Positions 23,067 through 33,951 of a stretch of 64,000 nt of DNA are shown piece after piece (position 1 is the stretch's first letter; the number at the start of each line of letters is the position of its first letter). Origin of the DNA: Conchocele bisecta (Eukaryota > Mollusca > Bivalvia > Lucinida > Thyasiridae); contig CM055280.1 in assembly GCA_029237695.1 (NCBI GenBank), positions 35,362,508 to 35,426,507 of the forward strand, in the 5' to 3' direction. A program made the position numbers and the translations under genes. The notes beneath the pieces were generated by a model, which made no database searches, was not told the origin of the DNA, and saw only the letters and a list, made by a program, of their open reading frames with translations.

Positions 23067-23927
23067 TCACAATTTTGACAGAGTATTCAACTTCCCCGAA
23101 AGTTGTGGTATGTCATCTATAAACGTCCGCAGCGTCTGCTGATATTCATCCGCGTGCACGTGTAGGTGTGCCGCGTGTTTGGATTCCTGCCAAATTTTCG
23201 TCACGACAACGGATGAAATCGATTCCCGCCATTTTTCCAATATGGCGTCAATCATTTGGTTGTCAGAAAACGTGTCATTGTTGCTATGAAACAACAATGT
23301 AGGCACGTCTAGTGGACTGAGTCTAAAACGCCTGCGACTGTTTCGGAAAGCCTCCGTTGCAGTCATATCCACTACTGAGAGTATATTAAAATACAAAAAC
23401 ATACTTGTTCTTATGACAGTTTGAATAATTCTATTTTCAGAAAGAGTCGTCCCCATAGCGAGTGCGAGGTGATTTATTGTTCCGATCGACACACTATCAT
23501 ACACCATCCCGCGAATTTTCTGTTGAATTCTGTCGTATTTTGGCGCTTCTGTGCACATTATCTCCATCATGACGTTAATGAAAGAGCCTCCAATAGACAT
23601 TGCATGGACAAAAAAGTTCGGATATCTAGGCATGATTAGTGTTAGATATTCCAGCAAAACATGTGCAACTTTAATAGAACTTCGTGGCCATGTTACATAT
23701 TTCAGATAGCCATGGACAAACAATACGTCAAAACCACGTTTGTGATAGAGATTACAATATATATTTATAACTTCTACAGACTGGTTGGCGAATCCAAAGA
23801 ATATGACGAGCGTAGTAGCTGTCGATGGTAACCCATTGTCGGCAACAGTCTCCCGTAGTTGAAGATGAACTCCATGACGACTGACATCACTGCACTTGAT
23901 CCTCATTGTGTCAAATGCCGACCCCAT
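23067..23927 (-). CDS. DUF829/TMEM53-like alpha/beta hydrolase
   Basis: The product is 286 aa. After LVIFFGFAN comes YHKRGFDVLF, then the nucleophile elbow HAMSIGG (Ser111), VYDSVSIG, a hydrophobic segment at about 168-187, LLFHSNND (Asp218) and SKHAAHLH (His251 or His254). This is the order and spacing of TMEM53/DUF829 proteins, which sit at the nuclear envelope in vertebrates; the reaction is unknown. I chose the ATG at 23927 because it aligns with the start of the paralogue at 29693 over 33 residues without gaps, and because an acceptor-like CTGCTGACTTAG lies 14 nt upstream. The frame is open further upstream without a convincing start, so a 5' exon exists or the leader is fortuitously open. 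It looks intact. Confidence 0.8.
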   Translation of the reverse strand: MGSAFDTMRIKCSDVSRHGVHLQLRETVADNGLPSTATTLVIFFGFANQSVEVINIYCNLYHKRGFDVLFVHGYLKYVTWPRSSIKVAHVLLEYLTLIMPRYPNFFVHAMSIGGSFINVMMEIMCTEAPKYDRIQQKIRGMVYDSVSIGTINHLALAMGTTLSENRIIQTVIRTSMFLYFNILSVVDMTATEAFRNSRRRFRLSPLDVPTLLFHSNNDTFSDNQMIDAILEKWRESISSVVVTKIWQESKHAAHLHVHADEYQQTLRTFIDDIPQLSGKLNTLSKL

Positions 23928-24084
23928 CTTTTTCGTCAGACCTAAGTCAGCAGATATGTATAAATATATATTGGTTATTATTGAGACACACATGTGGTCA
24001 GTAACTTTCATAATATATAAACTCGCGCACAAAGTTAAAACAATAGCCAGTGGTTTCAAAGTTTGATGGGGTATATATATATAT

Positions 24085-24180
24085 ATTATACATGCATTAC
24101 ATATGTATAGTATACAGGCATGTTCATATAAAATATATATATATATATGAACATGCCTATATATACACAGATGTAATGCA
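24085..24180. repeat. AT-rich palindrome upstream of the DUF829 gene
   Basis: (TA)n runs and a perfect inverted pair CAGGCATGTTCATAT / ATATGAACATGCCT at about 24115-24160 form a long AT hairpin. Confidence 0.6.
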
Positions 24181-24231
24181 TGTATATTATCTATTACACT
24201 TGTAGCTTATTGTTGCATAGCTATACTATAG

Positions 24232-24585
24232 GAATGAATAGCCTTTTTGTGGAATTTATCGGGGTCTAAACTTGGAAAATTCGCGGGAATACTGGACGAA
24301 GGCCGGAAGGCCTCGTCCAGTATTCCCGCGACTTTTCCAAGTTTATATCCCCGATAAATTCAACAAAAAGGCCATGCATTCCTTATAATTCCAGCATTTT
24401 AAATACATTCATCAAGAAAATGTGTTTATTTTCCGTTTTCTTAAGAATTATTTTAACTGCGTCTGACGGTTACGGAAAGTAGTTCCGCGTGGGAGTTTAC
24501 TGGGATATAAATTTTGGACAGAGACTTGCTACGGACCAATCAAATGTTAGGGAATTGTGTAAATATTTTTGTGCTGGAATTATCA
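24232..24585 (+). mobile_element. MITE, GGCCTTTTTGTGGAATTTAT family, copy 2
   Basis: The hairpin part is GAATAGCCTTTTTGTGGAAT with its inverse, joined to a tail containing AAATTTTGGACAGAGACTTG and AATCAAATGTTAGGGAATTG. It is the inverted partner of the copy at 22145-22540. Confidence 0.7.
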
Positions 24586-24599
24586 TTGTGTCACAAAGC

Positions 24600-25430
24600 T
24601 CTTCAAGCGAAAAACTGACAAATGTGCTGTACATACTAGGATGGATGAGATGGCGATTGAGTATGCAGTGTAATATACAGTAAGAAGAATATATGAATTC
24701 ATGTATAGTTTATAAATATATCCCATCACATTTACGAAGCTGTTATCTTTGAAACAAATGTTAGTCACTATAAATTCTCAATTTATACTTGTTTACTGAA
24801 CAAATAAAACACCGGTATGTGATACTATATTTAATTAAGTAATACAAGTATGACTAAAATGTAAAATAAATCCACAAGCTTCGGCGATCATACATACTCG
24901 CATAATAAACAACAACCGTGATCAAACTGTGTTATCACCTCCCTACTATATGTCATTACTTTACACATATGCTATGATAACACAGATACCTCCGACACGA
25001 GCCAGTCGACATACTGATATATGTTATCAAAGGTTATAAATATATGTACAAGGGCCGGGCGAAAAGTTATGCAATTCTGCACAGACTTTCGAACTACTGA
25101 AAGGAAACGTCACATTTGCATTTCACGTTTTCATCCTATCTTCTGGGAAAATAATTTACAAAATATAAAACGTTTATTGAGTTTGGAAATATTCTCTACG
25201 TATATTGTTTGTGGAACACCTAAATGCATACTGGAAAGCAGACGACGTATCAGTGTTCCGTATATAGAACATATTATAATATTATAATACGAACTATGCA
25301 GTAAGAAGTGAAGGGGTCAGTCTTCCAATGACACCTTCAATTGACATGTGGCATCATCCAACAAATACATACGAGAGAAGCTTAGATGCAATGCCATACA
25401 ATAAATTGCAATTGAGCTTTGAGCTTTTGT
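24600..25430. other. Intergenic, no gene seen
   Basis: AT-rich sequence. An open stretch of 88 codons at 25021-25287 has no family resemblance and no coding-like composition. Confidence 0.4.
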
Positions 25431-26318
25431 CCACTGAGGCATATACACACTAGGGAACATACATACCACATACAGTAATTTGTCCACTGAGGCATATACA
25501 CACTGGGGAACATACATACCACATACAGTAATTTGTCCACTGAGGCATATACACACTAGGGAACATACATACCACATACACTGAGGCATATACACACTGG
25601 GGAACATACATACCACATACAGTAATTTGTCCACTGAGGCATATACACACTAGGGAACATACATACCACATACAGTAATTTGTCCACTGAGGCATATACA
25701 CATGGGAACATACATACCACATACAGTAATTTGTCCACTGAGGCATATACACACTGGGGAACATACATACCACATACAGTAATTTGTCCACTGAGGCATA
25801 TACACACTGGGGAACATACATACCACATACATTAATTTGTCCACTGAGGCATATACACACTGGGGAACATACATACCACATATAGTAATTTGTCCACTGA
25901 GGCATATACACACTAGGGAACATACATACCACATACAGTAATTTGTCCACTGAGGCATATACACACTAGGGAACATACATACCACATACAGTAATTTGTC
26001 CACTGAGGCATATACACACTGGGGAACATACATACCACATACAGTAATTTGTCCACTGAGGCATATACACACTGGGGAACATACATACCACATACAGTAA
26101 TTTGTCCACTGAGGCATATACACACTGGGGAACATACATACCACATACAGTAATTTGTCCACTGAGGCATATACACATGGGGAACATACATACCACATAC
26201 AGTAATTTGTCCACTGAGGCATATACACACGAGGGAACATACATACCACATACAGTAATTTGTCCACTGAGGCATATACACACTGGGGAACATACATACC
26301 ACATACAGTAATTTGTCG
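25431..26318 (+). repeat. 53-bp minisatellite, about 17 units
   Basis: The unit starts GTCCACTGAGGCATATACAC and continues with a GGGGAACATACATACC-type half and CACATACAGTAATTT. Start-to-start spacing of 53 bp was checked over the first units. Some units are shorter by one to several bases, and one lacks about 20 bp near 25577. Because 53 is not a multiple of three, the minus strand stays open in all frames and gives Cys/Tyr/Val-rich pseudo-proteins. Confidence 0.9.
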
Positions 26319-26667
26319 ACGTATACGACTACACGTACACTTAGTTTGCTATGATCGTTCTTCACACTTGGTTGCTGCCTCGACCGTGGTTTCATTTCAA
26401 TGGAACATTATACATATGTTCATATGTTGGCGTATCAGGTTTCTTTGTAAATGGAGGTACACGTATATGTATGCTTTATTGAATAATTAGTTGTAATATT
26501 ATAAAACATAAGCAGTCATTTCTTTAACAATTGGAAACAAACTGTATTAATGTTGACTTAAGCCAGTGAACAGAATGTACCAATTTCCTAGTGTGAACTT
26601 TATGTGTATGTGGCCTTTTCGGTTTGTTCGTTCTCAGAACATGGTGGAACAATAGAAATGTCAACGA

Positions 26668-26750
26668 ACACACTACAGTTGAACTTCTCTAAACCGGACA
26701 ACTTGGGAGGTCCCCAGGGTGTCCGGTTTAGAGATGGTCCACTGTCACGG
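26668..26750 (+). mobile_element. Short Tigger-like inverted-repeat element
   Basis: CAGTTGAACTTCTCTAAACC and TGTCCGGTTTAGAGATGGTC..CACTG form inverted ends around a tiny spacer. The ends resemble pogo/Tigger-type termini (CAGT..CCTCT..). Other single ends of this family are scattered in the window. Confidence 0.5.
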
Positions 26751-26841
26751 TAAATCAGACATATGACTATGACAAGGTATGTGGCTGTGCTTTGCGAACA
26801 TGAACAGCCATTGTCATCATAAATATACACCAATGAACCCC

Positions 26842-27040
26842 AGGGATTCCGCTGGCGATCGCCACTTTCGCAATTGGCGATAAAAATAAACAATTGGCGA
26901 TAAAAAATTACAATTATCGAAAAAAAATCAAAAGAATTTGATTTCTTTTCTCGAAAATTGTAATTTTGTATCGCCATTTGTTTTATTTTTTTTGAAGTGG
27001 CGATTTTTTTATTTTCAGTTCCCCAGCGGAATCCCTGGAA
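26842..27040 (+). mobile_element. MITE, CAGGGATTCCGCTGG family, copy 1
   Basis: CAGGGATTCCGCTGGCGATC at the left and CCAGCGGAATCCCTG at the right, with inner AAAGTGGCGAT motifs. Two more copies lie at 59009-59135 and 59518-59640. The CAGGG start is hAT-like, which is inference. Confidence 0.7.
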
Positions 27041-27257
27041 ACCCATACAATTAAGGATACACTGACTGTCTGTGTCCGGTTTAGAGGTGTTATACTGTAG
27101 TTTGTGTAGCAGCAACTGAAGTGTTATATTTCTGAGGTGGTTTGAATGATTCCTGAAGACTCTAATACATTGTATGTGAATCTGGAAGCTAAATGTATGT
27201 TAACTGTGCATTACTGTTCGAACAACCCTCATACGATGTATTTAATTAAGCATTAAA

Positions 27258-27403
27258 ACCATATGGGATGTTGCGTTGTCGAGTTTACTGGGGTGCACAA
27301 TAATTTGGTATGTTTAAAGTTTGCGAGGAGTCCGAAGTGCGTTCTTCGCAAACTTTAAGCATACCAAATGCATTAAGAACCCCAGTAAACGCAACAGCCC
27401 ATG
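27258..27403 (+). mobile_element. Hairpin MITE
   Basis: CCATATGGGATGTTGCGTTG and its imperfect inverse CAACAGCCCATGG are the ends. Inner arms AATTTGGTATGTTTAAAGTT and the inverse surround a short loop. Confidence 0.65.
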
Positions 27404-27968
27404 GTGTTATTACTTATATTTACAGTGCATTTTATGATAGTTTCAAAAATGTAAATAACTAAATGTGGAGTTTAAATTAAGAATAATCTTGTTTTACGTC
27501 ATTTTGTCGCAATTCCTGGAACAGCGACGTTGCTGGTCAATAGCGTTCCGTTATTGACAACCTCGTGGAAATTAATGACGTCAAACGAACTTTAACCAAT
27601 CAACTATATCGCGTGACGTCACGTGGCTCTAATGTATTGTATTGGGATGTAAACGAAATACGTCGAATGGGCGTTTGCATTATGAATTTATAGAAGGTGT
27701 AAATATTATGACTGTACAACATGTAACAATATTCTCTAACCATTGTTTACCTCAGTTGATCAGAATGTTAATAATAATCTATATATAGCATACGTGTTTG
27801 ATGACAATTTGTGAAAATAGAGCAATAACTGATCAAATCCAGAGTGGCTGGCAAACTGTATCGTACATAAACACACAAGTTCTAGATTAGTTTTCTCACC
27901 ACTTGCGGATATCACTCATATAATATGCGTGCACGTTGAGTCGTCCTACTTACATGTACACTGTAATG
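27404..27968. other. Intergenic, no gene seen
   Basis: Nothing recognisable as coding or RNA. Only weak local inverted repeats are seen. Confidence 0.4.
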
Positions 27969-28354
27969 CAAGGTGTATGAGCACGTGGTACTAACAACAA
28001 CAACAATTACCGATTCAAAGTACGTATTATTGTATAGTGTCCTTATTACGTAACGGATTTTGATGAAATATGGCGCATCAAACGCGTCTTGTTAAAGCTG
28101 CATTTTGGTGGTCTCTGTATTTTCGTAACTTCTGTCGTTTTTGCGAAGAATCGATTAGACACGGAAATCGATTCTTCGCAAAAACGACATAAGTCTTGTG
28201 CCAAACTCCCTAGACCACCAAATGCAGCTCATGAAGACACGTTTGCTGCGCCATATTTCATCAAAATCCGTTGCATATTAAGGAAAATATCAAATAATAC
28301 TAACTTTGGAGTGGGCAACGTTGTTGTTGTTGTAACCACGTGATCATACACAAT
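27969..28354 (+). mobile_element. MITE, CAAGGTGTATGATCACGTGG family, copy 1
   Basis: The left end CAAGGTGTATGAGCACGTGG and the right end CCACGTGATCATACAC are inverted. Inner arms carry AAATATGGCGCATCAAACGC and the inverse. The right tip is diverged. The same family is inserted in the second DUF829 gene at 30517-30860. Confidence 0.75.
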
Positions 28355-28921
28355 GGGTCAGGTAGATATAGTCTAAAGTGCATATTGGGTAATAAGATAA
28401 ACAACAAGAAATGCGTCTGTCGAACGTGGATGCCACCTGCAGCATATTTGAGAAACTGTGACAAAGTGGTTAACCGAAATATGTGACGGACGGACGGACA
28501 GACGGAAGGATGGACGGACAGACGGACGGTCCAAACACGATATGCCACCCGTTTCTTCGAAACCCGGTGGCATAAAAACATATTGTAAGCTCAGCTTATC
28601 ATAACATTTTACAAAGTTTAAAGTGAGGAAATCAAGGAGAAAGGTAGGCGATGTGTTTTCTATATTGGAATAAACGACATTTTTGGAGAACTACACTGTG
28701 ATGGTCGTCAGTCAGTATTGTTGGATATTAAAAGTTTATCTTCCCGATAAAGTCTCCAAAATGTCGTATATTCTTTATAATTCCAAACCCACTTTGATTA
28801 AAAGGAGTTTAAATCTTTGTAGTGTTTCCAAATGTTATCAAACGTGCACACCGGCCATAAAAATACTCACCTGAATTCATTGTATAAGGTTTTGCGTCAA
28901 AGTCAGTGACGTAACGTCAAA

Positions 28922-29161
28922 TGTGGCTATGTCTGGAGAAATAGGGATTATGGGTTTTGCGATCAGTGTAGATCCTGATCAGCCTGAGCATCCGCACAGT
29001 CTGATCAGGGTCTGCACTGTTCGCCATTCCAGCAATGGAACACCCGACATGCTTATAACAAGCAATATAGATCGTTATGAAGATACAGGAATGAGCTATT
29101 TGATCCGGAGCCGGATCCGGTTAGATATCACATCAGCCCCATTTATCCAGTCACAGCCACA
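28922..29161 (+). mobile_element. MITE, CTGTGACTGGAGAAAT family, copy 4
   Basis: TGTGGCTATGTCTGGAGAAA at the left, inverse TATCCAGTCACAGCCACA at the right. It lies 530 bp upstream of the second DUF829 copy. Confidence 0.72.
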
Positions 29162-29692
29162 AATAACATAAATGTCGTTAATAGCAATTTAAAAATTAAA
29201 CGAATGTAAGTATTTCTCGTCAGTCTTGTGTTTTTCGCATTTGAAAGTTGGAATCGATGCACACTTTCAACAGTTCTGGAGTTTATTGATATATGAACTC
29301 CTGCCATATGGCCGGCTGTGGCTCCTATCGGCCAATGCTCAGAATTGTGTAAATCATTTGGAGCTGGAATTAAACAGTTATAACATAATGGTCATCGATG
29401 CTTATTTCGAAAATCAGCTATATACAACGGAAAGTGATGGATGCCATGATGGCAGACAGTACTTGTGCAATTGCAGGCTACGATTAAGTCTATATGAATT
29501 AATTAACCTATACTTTAAACTGTTAATCGTACATCCATCTGAACTAATCCCGATTCAAATTTCTCTGCAGAATGTTCAGACTAGCTATATAAGTAATACT
29601 GCTAAATCTGGTACATGTACCTCATGAGCACTGCCAAAACAATTGACCACGTAATTCCATGCCCTGTTATAATTAATTGCAGACGCAATCTG

Positions 29693-30528
29693 ATGGCAGC
29701 CAATGTCACGTGCCCGGATGTCACGTGCCGTGTTGTTTACATCCGAGGATTTCATATCCAACTCCGACAACTCATGTCGGACAATGGGTTACTGCCGACA
29801 ACCAGTACTCTCGTCATTTTGTTCGGCTTCTATCAACCGTCAGTAAAAGTTATAAATAAATACTGTAATATGTATCACGAACGCGGGTTTGATGTATTAT
29901 TCGTCCCTAGTTACCTGAAGAATGCCGCATGGCCCCGTAATTCCATTAAACTGTCCCATATCCTGCTGGAATACATATCAACCAACATGTCCGGTTACTC
30001 TGACCTACTTATCCACGCGATCTCCATGGGTGGTTATTTCTTCAGTGTCACCATATGTACGATGCGCGCTAACGAGGGAAACTATGGCGGGATTCTGCGG
30101 AAGATCCGCGGGGTTGTCTACGACAGCGTGGTAATTGGAACGTTGAAGCATTTCACGCGGGAAGTAGGCACGGGACTTTCTAAAAATAGACTAATTCAAC
30201 GCGCTGTGATGCTACTATTGTTTGTTTATTTCACAATCATCGCCGTATTGGATAAGGCATCAGCAGAATCGTTTATCCGTAGCAGACGAGATTTTCAGCT
30301 CCGCCCATTGGATGTTCCGTCGCTATGGTTTCACTGTAGAAACGATCTTCTGTCCAATTATAATATGCTTACAACAATGGTGGACCAGTGGCGCGAAACC
30401 ATGTCGTCTGACGTCGTGACAAAGTTCTGGGAAGTGTCTATAAGCATGCAGCTCATTTACACGCCCACGCCGATGAATACATACAAACGCTGGACGCTTT
30501 TCTAGAGGACATACCACAAGGTGTATGA
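29693..30528 (+). pseudogene. DUF829/TMEM53-like hydrolase, frameshifted copy
   Basis: It aligns without gaps to the intact paralogue at 23067-23927 for 249 residues, with HAISMGG (Ser111), VYDSVVIG and CRND (Asp218) retained. After WEVS the frame is lost. Two extra bases at about 30440-30441 put the conserved KHAAHLHAHADEY, with the expected catalytic His, in another frame. The uncorrected frame stops at 30506. The shifted frame runs DAFLEDIPQGV and stops at 30528, using codons supplied by the MITE inserted at 30517. An acceptor-like TAATTAATTGCAG lies 10 nt before the ATG, as in the paralogue. It could be a recent pseudogene. A sequencing error could explain the 2 bp, but not the MITE. Confidence 0.75.
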
Positions 30529-30860
30529 TCACGTGGTTACAACAACAATAACGTCGTCCACTCCAAAGTAAGTATTATTTGATATTTTCCTTAATATACA
30601 ACGGATTTTGTTTGATGAAATATGGCGCAGCAAACGCGTCTTCATGAGCTGCATTTGGTGATCCAGGGACTTCGCAAAAACGACTGAAGTTTGGCGACAA
30701 TACAAACACCACCAAATGCAGCTTAACATGACGCGTATTTCATCAAAATCCGTTACGTAATAAGGACAATATAAAATAATACGTACTTTGAATCAGATGT
30801 AATCTGGAAGCTTCAGTACTTGTTGTTGTTGTTGTTAGTACCACGTGATCATACACCTTG
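30517..30860 (+). mobile_element. MITE, CAAGGTGTATGATCACGTGG family, copy 2, in the DUF829 copy
   Basis: The 344-bp element has perfect 20-bp ends CAAGGTGTATGATCACGTGG and the inverse. It is flanked by the 5-bp duplication TACCA (30512-30516 and 30861-30865). It interrupts the last codons of the hydrolase copy. Coding-like sequence continues after it to a TAG at 30896-30898. Confidence 0.85.
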
Positions 30861-30898
30861 TACCAGACTTTTCGCCTGCTGCGAGGAGTCGTCGATAG
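30861..30898 (+). pseudogene. Displaced 3' end of the DUF829 copy
   Basis: Removing the MITE and one TACCA copy joins GACATACCA to GACTTTTCG and continues the frame to a TAG. The result is an ending of DIP plus about ten residues, close in length to the DIPQLSGKLNTLSKL ending of the intact paralogue. The ATACCA and TTTCG bases match the paralogue directly. Confidence 0.6.
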
Positions 30899-31222
30899 CA
30901 AACCATTACCCATTTGAACCCGAAAGCCTGCTATAGCGGTTTATGCAAACAGTGCATATCCAGACGATATCATAACGAACCGTCTCATCAGGATCTGCAC
31001 TTTTTGAAAGTAATGTTCATGTTTCCCGCCCCGCAATCCATAGGCATTGTACTATGGCCCCAAGCACTTCCGTTAACGATACTATTACAATGACATAATC
31101 ATAGTACTGAAAGTCCTCATTCACTTGAACGGCGACCTTGGACTGAGCAGATCGTGTGTTTTTAACGGACGGCAATTATATCAAGGTTACCGGCGGCGGC
31201 CATTTTAACTGTTGGACATTAA

Positions 31223-31931
31223 AGGTACATGCCCACGCAGTAGGCACAAAATGTTCTTTATAGGAATTAAATAAGTGTATAATTATTTCACTATTCCACC
31301 AGTTCTAAATAGTACGAGTGTCCGCTATACAAATATAATCATTTATTAATTATCAATTTACTGTTAGCGACGCGCGGCGGTAACAGTCTATTTTGATAAT
31401 GTGCGGGGACGTAGTGACTTTCACATCACGACTTGCGGTGTGCATGCGCAGTATACTACGCGCGCCAGTAGGCTTCCCAATATGTAAACAAGAATATCAA
31501 CATGTCGAAACGTCCAGGACGAAAATTGTATGAAAAGGCGTCGGCCAAAAAAAAGGCGAAATGTCTGAGTGACAGGCAGTACAGAAAGAGAGAGTGGTTA
31601 ATATTGGCGACCGGATCACCAAATGGAAAGAGTTACGTGGAGATTTATATTTGGACTCGAACAGAGATTTTTCTTCTCAACTTCCGATACTTCACTGCGC
31701 ATGTCAAAGATGTTATATGACTGACCGTGTCACGTGACGCGTGTTGGTAAAAATAGCACGAGGTCGGAAAATACCCTTTCTGGTCGCGGCATATAAAATG
31801 CGATTTAACACCAATTAACACGCGCCGTAATTAAAAATAACTCATTTGTGGGTAAACAAATGGCTCATATAAGGCATGACAGAAAATTAAAAGTAGTAGT
31901 ACAGTGTAACCTGCTGCGTGGGCATGTACCT
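31223..31931 (+). mobile_element. TTAA-flanked MITE with a coding remnant
   Basis: AGGTACATGCCCACGCAG and its exact inverse lie just inside TTAA at 31219-31222 and 31932-31935. TTAA targets are typical of piggyBac, but since TTAA is palindromic it might be part of the ends. A basic open stretch at 31502-31600 (MSKRPGRKLYEKASAKKKAK), continued in another frame by ITKWKELRGDLYLDSNRDF, looks like a decayed protein fragment. Confidence 0.65.
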
Positions 31932-32437
31932 TTAACTTATATTTCCATTGTGTTTATTTGTATTGATTGTTACTTCTGGATTTGCGAAAAGGTAGGTGGG
32001 AGGTGGGATTGTGGTGGGCGATCTTTCGGCTGGAATTGAGCTAATTTAGACTAGCTGCTAGGGCATTTGTTGTTCTTATTATTCATATCTCCGTGTTCTG
32101 TGTGGTTGATTGTGACACCTGGTGGAACTGCCTGTCCTCACGGTAGGGCAGTTGACTACTTGGTGCATCCGACTGCCACTCAGAGAACAGCTATGCGTGT
32201 AGCCCTTCTGGGACTCGGACTGGTTTGTGGTGACACCCGTGTGGCTCTGCTTGGCTGACGATATATCGAATAAGCCGGGCGGATTGACCTATCTGGGTGT
32301 ATCCGGTGGCCATTACCGGGTTCTGGCTTGAATATGCGCATGGGTGAGATATATATACGATTTACATATTATTATTATTATCTGGTGTGTAGTCGTACTG
32401 CGGCCAGTTCGCACCAGTGGGACAGGCGACGTGTTAA

Positions 32438-32915
32438 AGGTGCACGCCCACTCAGTAGGCACATGTTCTTTATAGGAATTAAATAAGTGTATAATTGTGT
32501 CACTATTCCACCAGCCCGATATACAGATATAATCATTTAGTAATGTGTATTCTACTTATAGTGACGCGCGGTGGTATCAGGCTATTTGCATATGCAAATG
32601 AGGCATGATATTTTTTAATTATTTATACTAATTAAATGCGTCACCTCAAAAACAACATTTTCAACAGATTGTAAAGTATGATCATTGCACATCCAACAAT
32701 AAATACAGAGAATAAATAGTAATGTCCGTTAACATTTTAAGGAAACACGGTTATCGCCCCTGATATCAGTATGAATATTTACATCTGATATAAAATGTAT
32801 AATAATGCCAATCAATACGTGTGGTAATGGTGAATGAATGTTTATTATGCCAAAAAATGTCTCAGATGATGTCTCTGATATAAAGAACATGTTGTGTCTA
32901 CTGAGTGGGCATGTC
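32438..32915 (+). mobile_element. TTAA-flanked MITE, second copy, right end broken
   Basis: The left end AGGTGCACGCCCACTCAGTA follows TTAA (32434-32437). The right part ends CTACTGAGTGGGCATGT and is cut by a piece of the GAACGAATTGTTA repeat. Confidence 0.6.
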
Positions 32916-33041
32916 CCGTGGGAACGAATTGCTAATTCGAGGGAACGAATTGTTAAATTGAGGGAACGAATTGTTATTTCGTGGGAACTTTGGAACGAAT
33001 TAATAAAAAAATGAATTCTACGTCCCATGTTGGGCTCCGTA
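32916..33041 (+). mobile_element. Half of a GAACGAATTGTTA foldback element
   Basis: Units like GGGAACGAATTGTTAAATTG are followed by the terminal TTCTACGTCCCATGTTGGGC..TCCGTA. The full version is at 43777-44180. Confidence 0.65.
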
Positions 33042-33305
33042 TGTTTAACTGTGACGACGCGTAGTGAAGATAGTACATGTAGTGATAGAGTGCACATCAG
33101 TTTGAAATGCTATACCTTCAAATTGCCTATTGTATGGTTTGAGAGTGATATGAATACATGCTCAGATATCTAGCCTGTTGTATCGTCTGCTTGAATAATA
33201 TTTATCACACGCTTTGGCCAAATCTGTCTGTAACGTATTGAAACAGATTAGTTTGTCAGTCATAGTATTTACTTTCTGTATCAAATGCTACAAGAGATGA
33301 AACTG

Positions 33306-33805
33306 AAGCGGCCCTCACATATCGGTCGAGGCACCCGCGCGACTCCTTACACAGGCCTTAAAAGGTCGTTTTCGCGAGGCGTCCGGTCGGACGCTGCCCG
33401 AGTTCGACGGACTCCGCTGCAATTTTTAGCGGTCGCCCGAACCCCGCGGGCGTGAAAACCTGACTCCCAAATCTGCGATTTTCCAAGCGCGATTTTAGGT
33501 CGTGGCAAGCCCGTAGACACGTCGCTAGGTCTCGCTCTGCTGAATATTTATACAGGACGCATACCGATCTGTTCTTCTGATCAGACGGCGCCCGCCAGAT
33601 TATCTAGCGGTGCCCGGCCGACGCCCTGACGGGCGCACTGTCTCCACTGCGATCCAATGTTCAAAGGGCACCGTCCGGGCCCCGTATGTGAGGGCACACG
33701 TCGCAGACTTGAAATCCGCCCGATTCATCCACAGGTCTAAATCCCCCGGCGACTCCTGCGAATAGAAAAATCGCGCGTTTGCCGGCTGATATGTGAGGGC
33801 CGCTT
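33306..33805 (+). mobile_element. GC-rich inverted-repeat element
   Basis: AAGCGGCCCTCACATATC and its inverse bound a 500-bp stretch that is much richer in G+C and CpG than the AT-rich DNA around it. Open stretches inside (for example minus strand 33600-33905) have no family resemblance. Confidence 0.7.
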
Positions 33806-33951
33806 GACAGATGGCTTTACATACTAAAACGGCAGAGGTGGAAACCCATTCGTCGTTTAATACCAGTAACAAGACAATATTCACACATAGTATATACACA
33901 TACATAGTACAACACCCTTGATAGGCCAGTATTGTTCACACCAATGTTATT

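Noticed and set aside
23928..24059. N-terminal extension of the DUF829 gene from a TTG codon
   Set aside because: No ATG supports the full extension, the paralogue does not share it, and an acceptor lies just before the aligned ATG.
25650..26297. 215-codon Cys/Tyr/Val-rich frame on the minus strand
   Set aside because: Produced by a 53-bp minisatellite that lacks stops in all three minus frames.
25431..26318. Possible CRISPR array from regular spacing
   Set aside because: There are no unique spacers; the whole 53-bp unit is repeated. The host is a eukaryote.
26600..27115. 171-codon minus-strand frame
   Set aside because: It spans two MITEs and unique DNA without splice signals or family resemblance.
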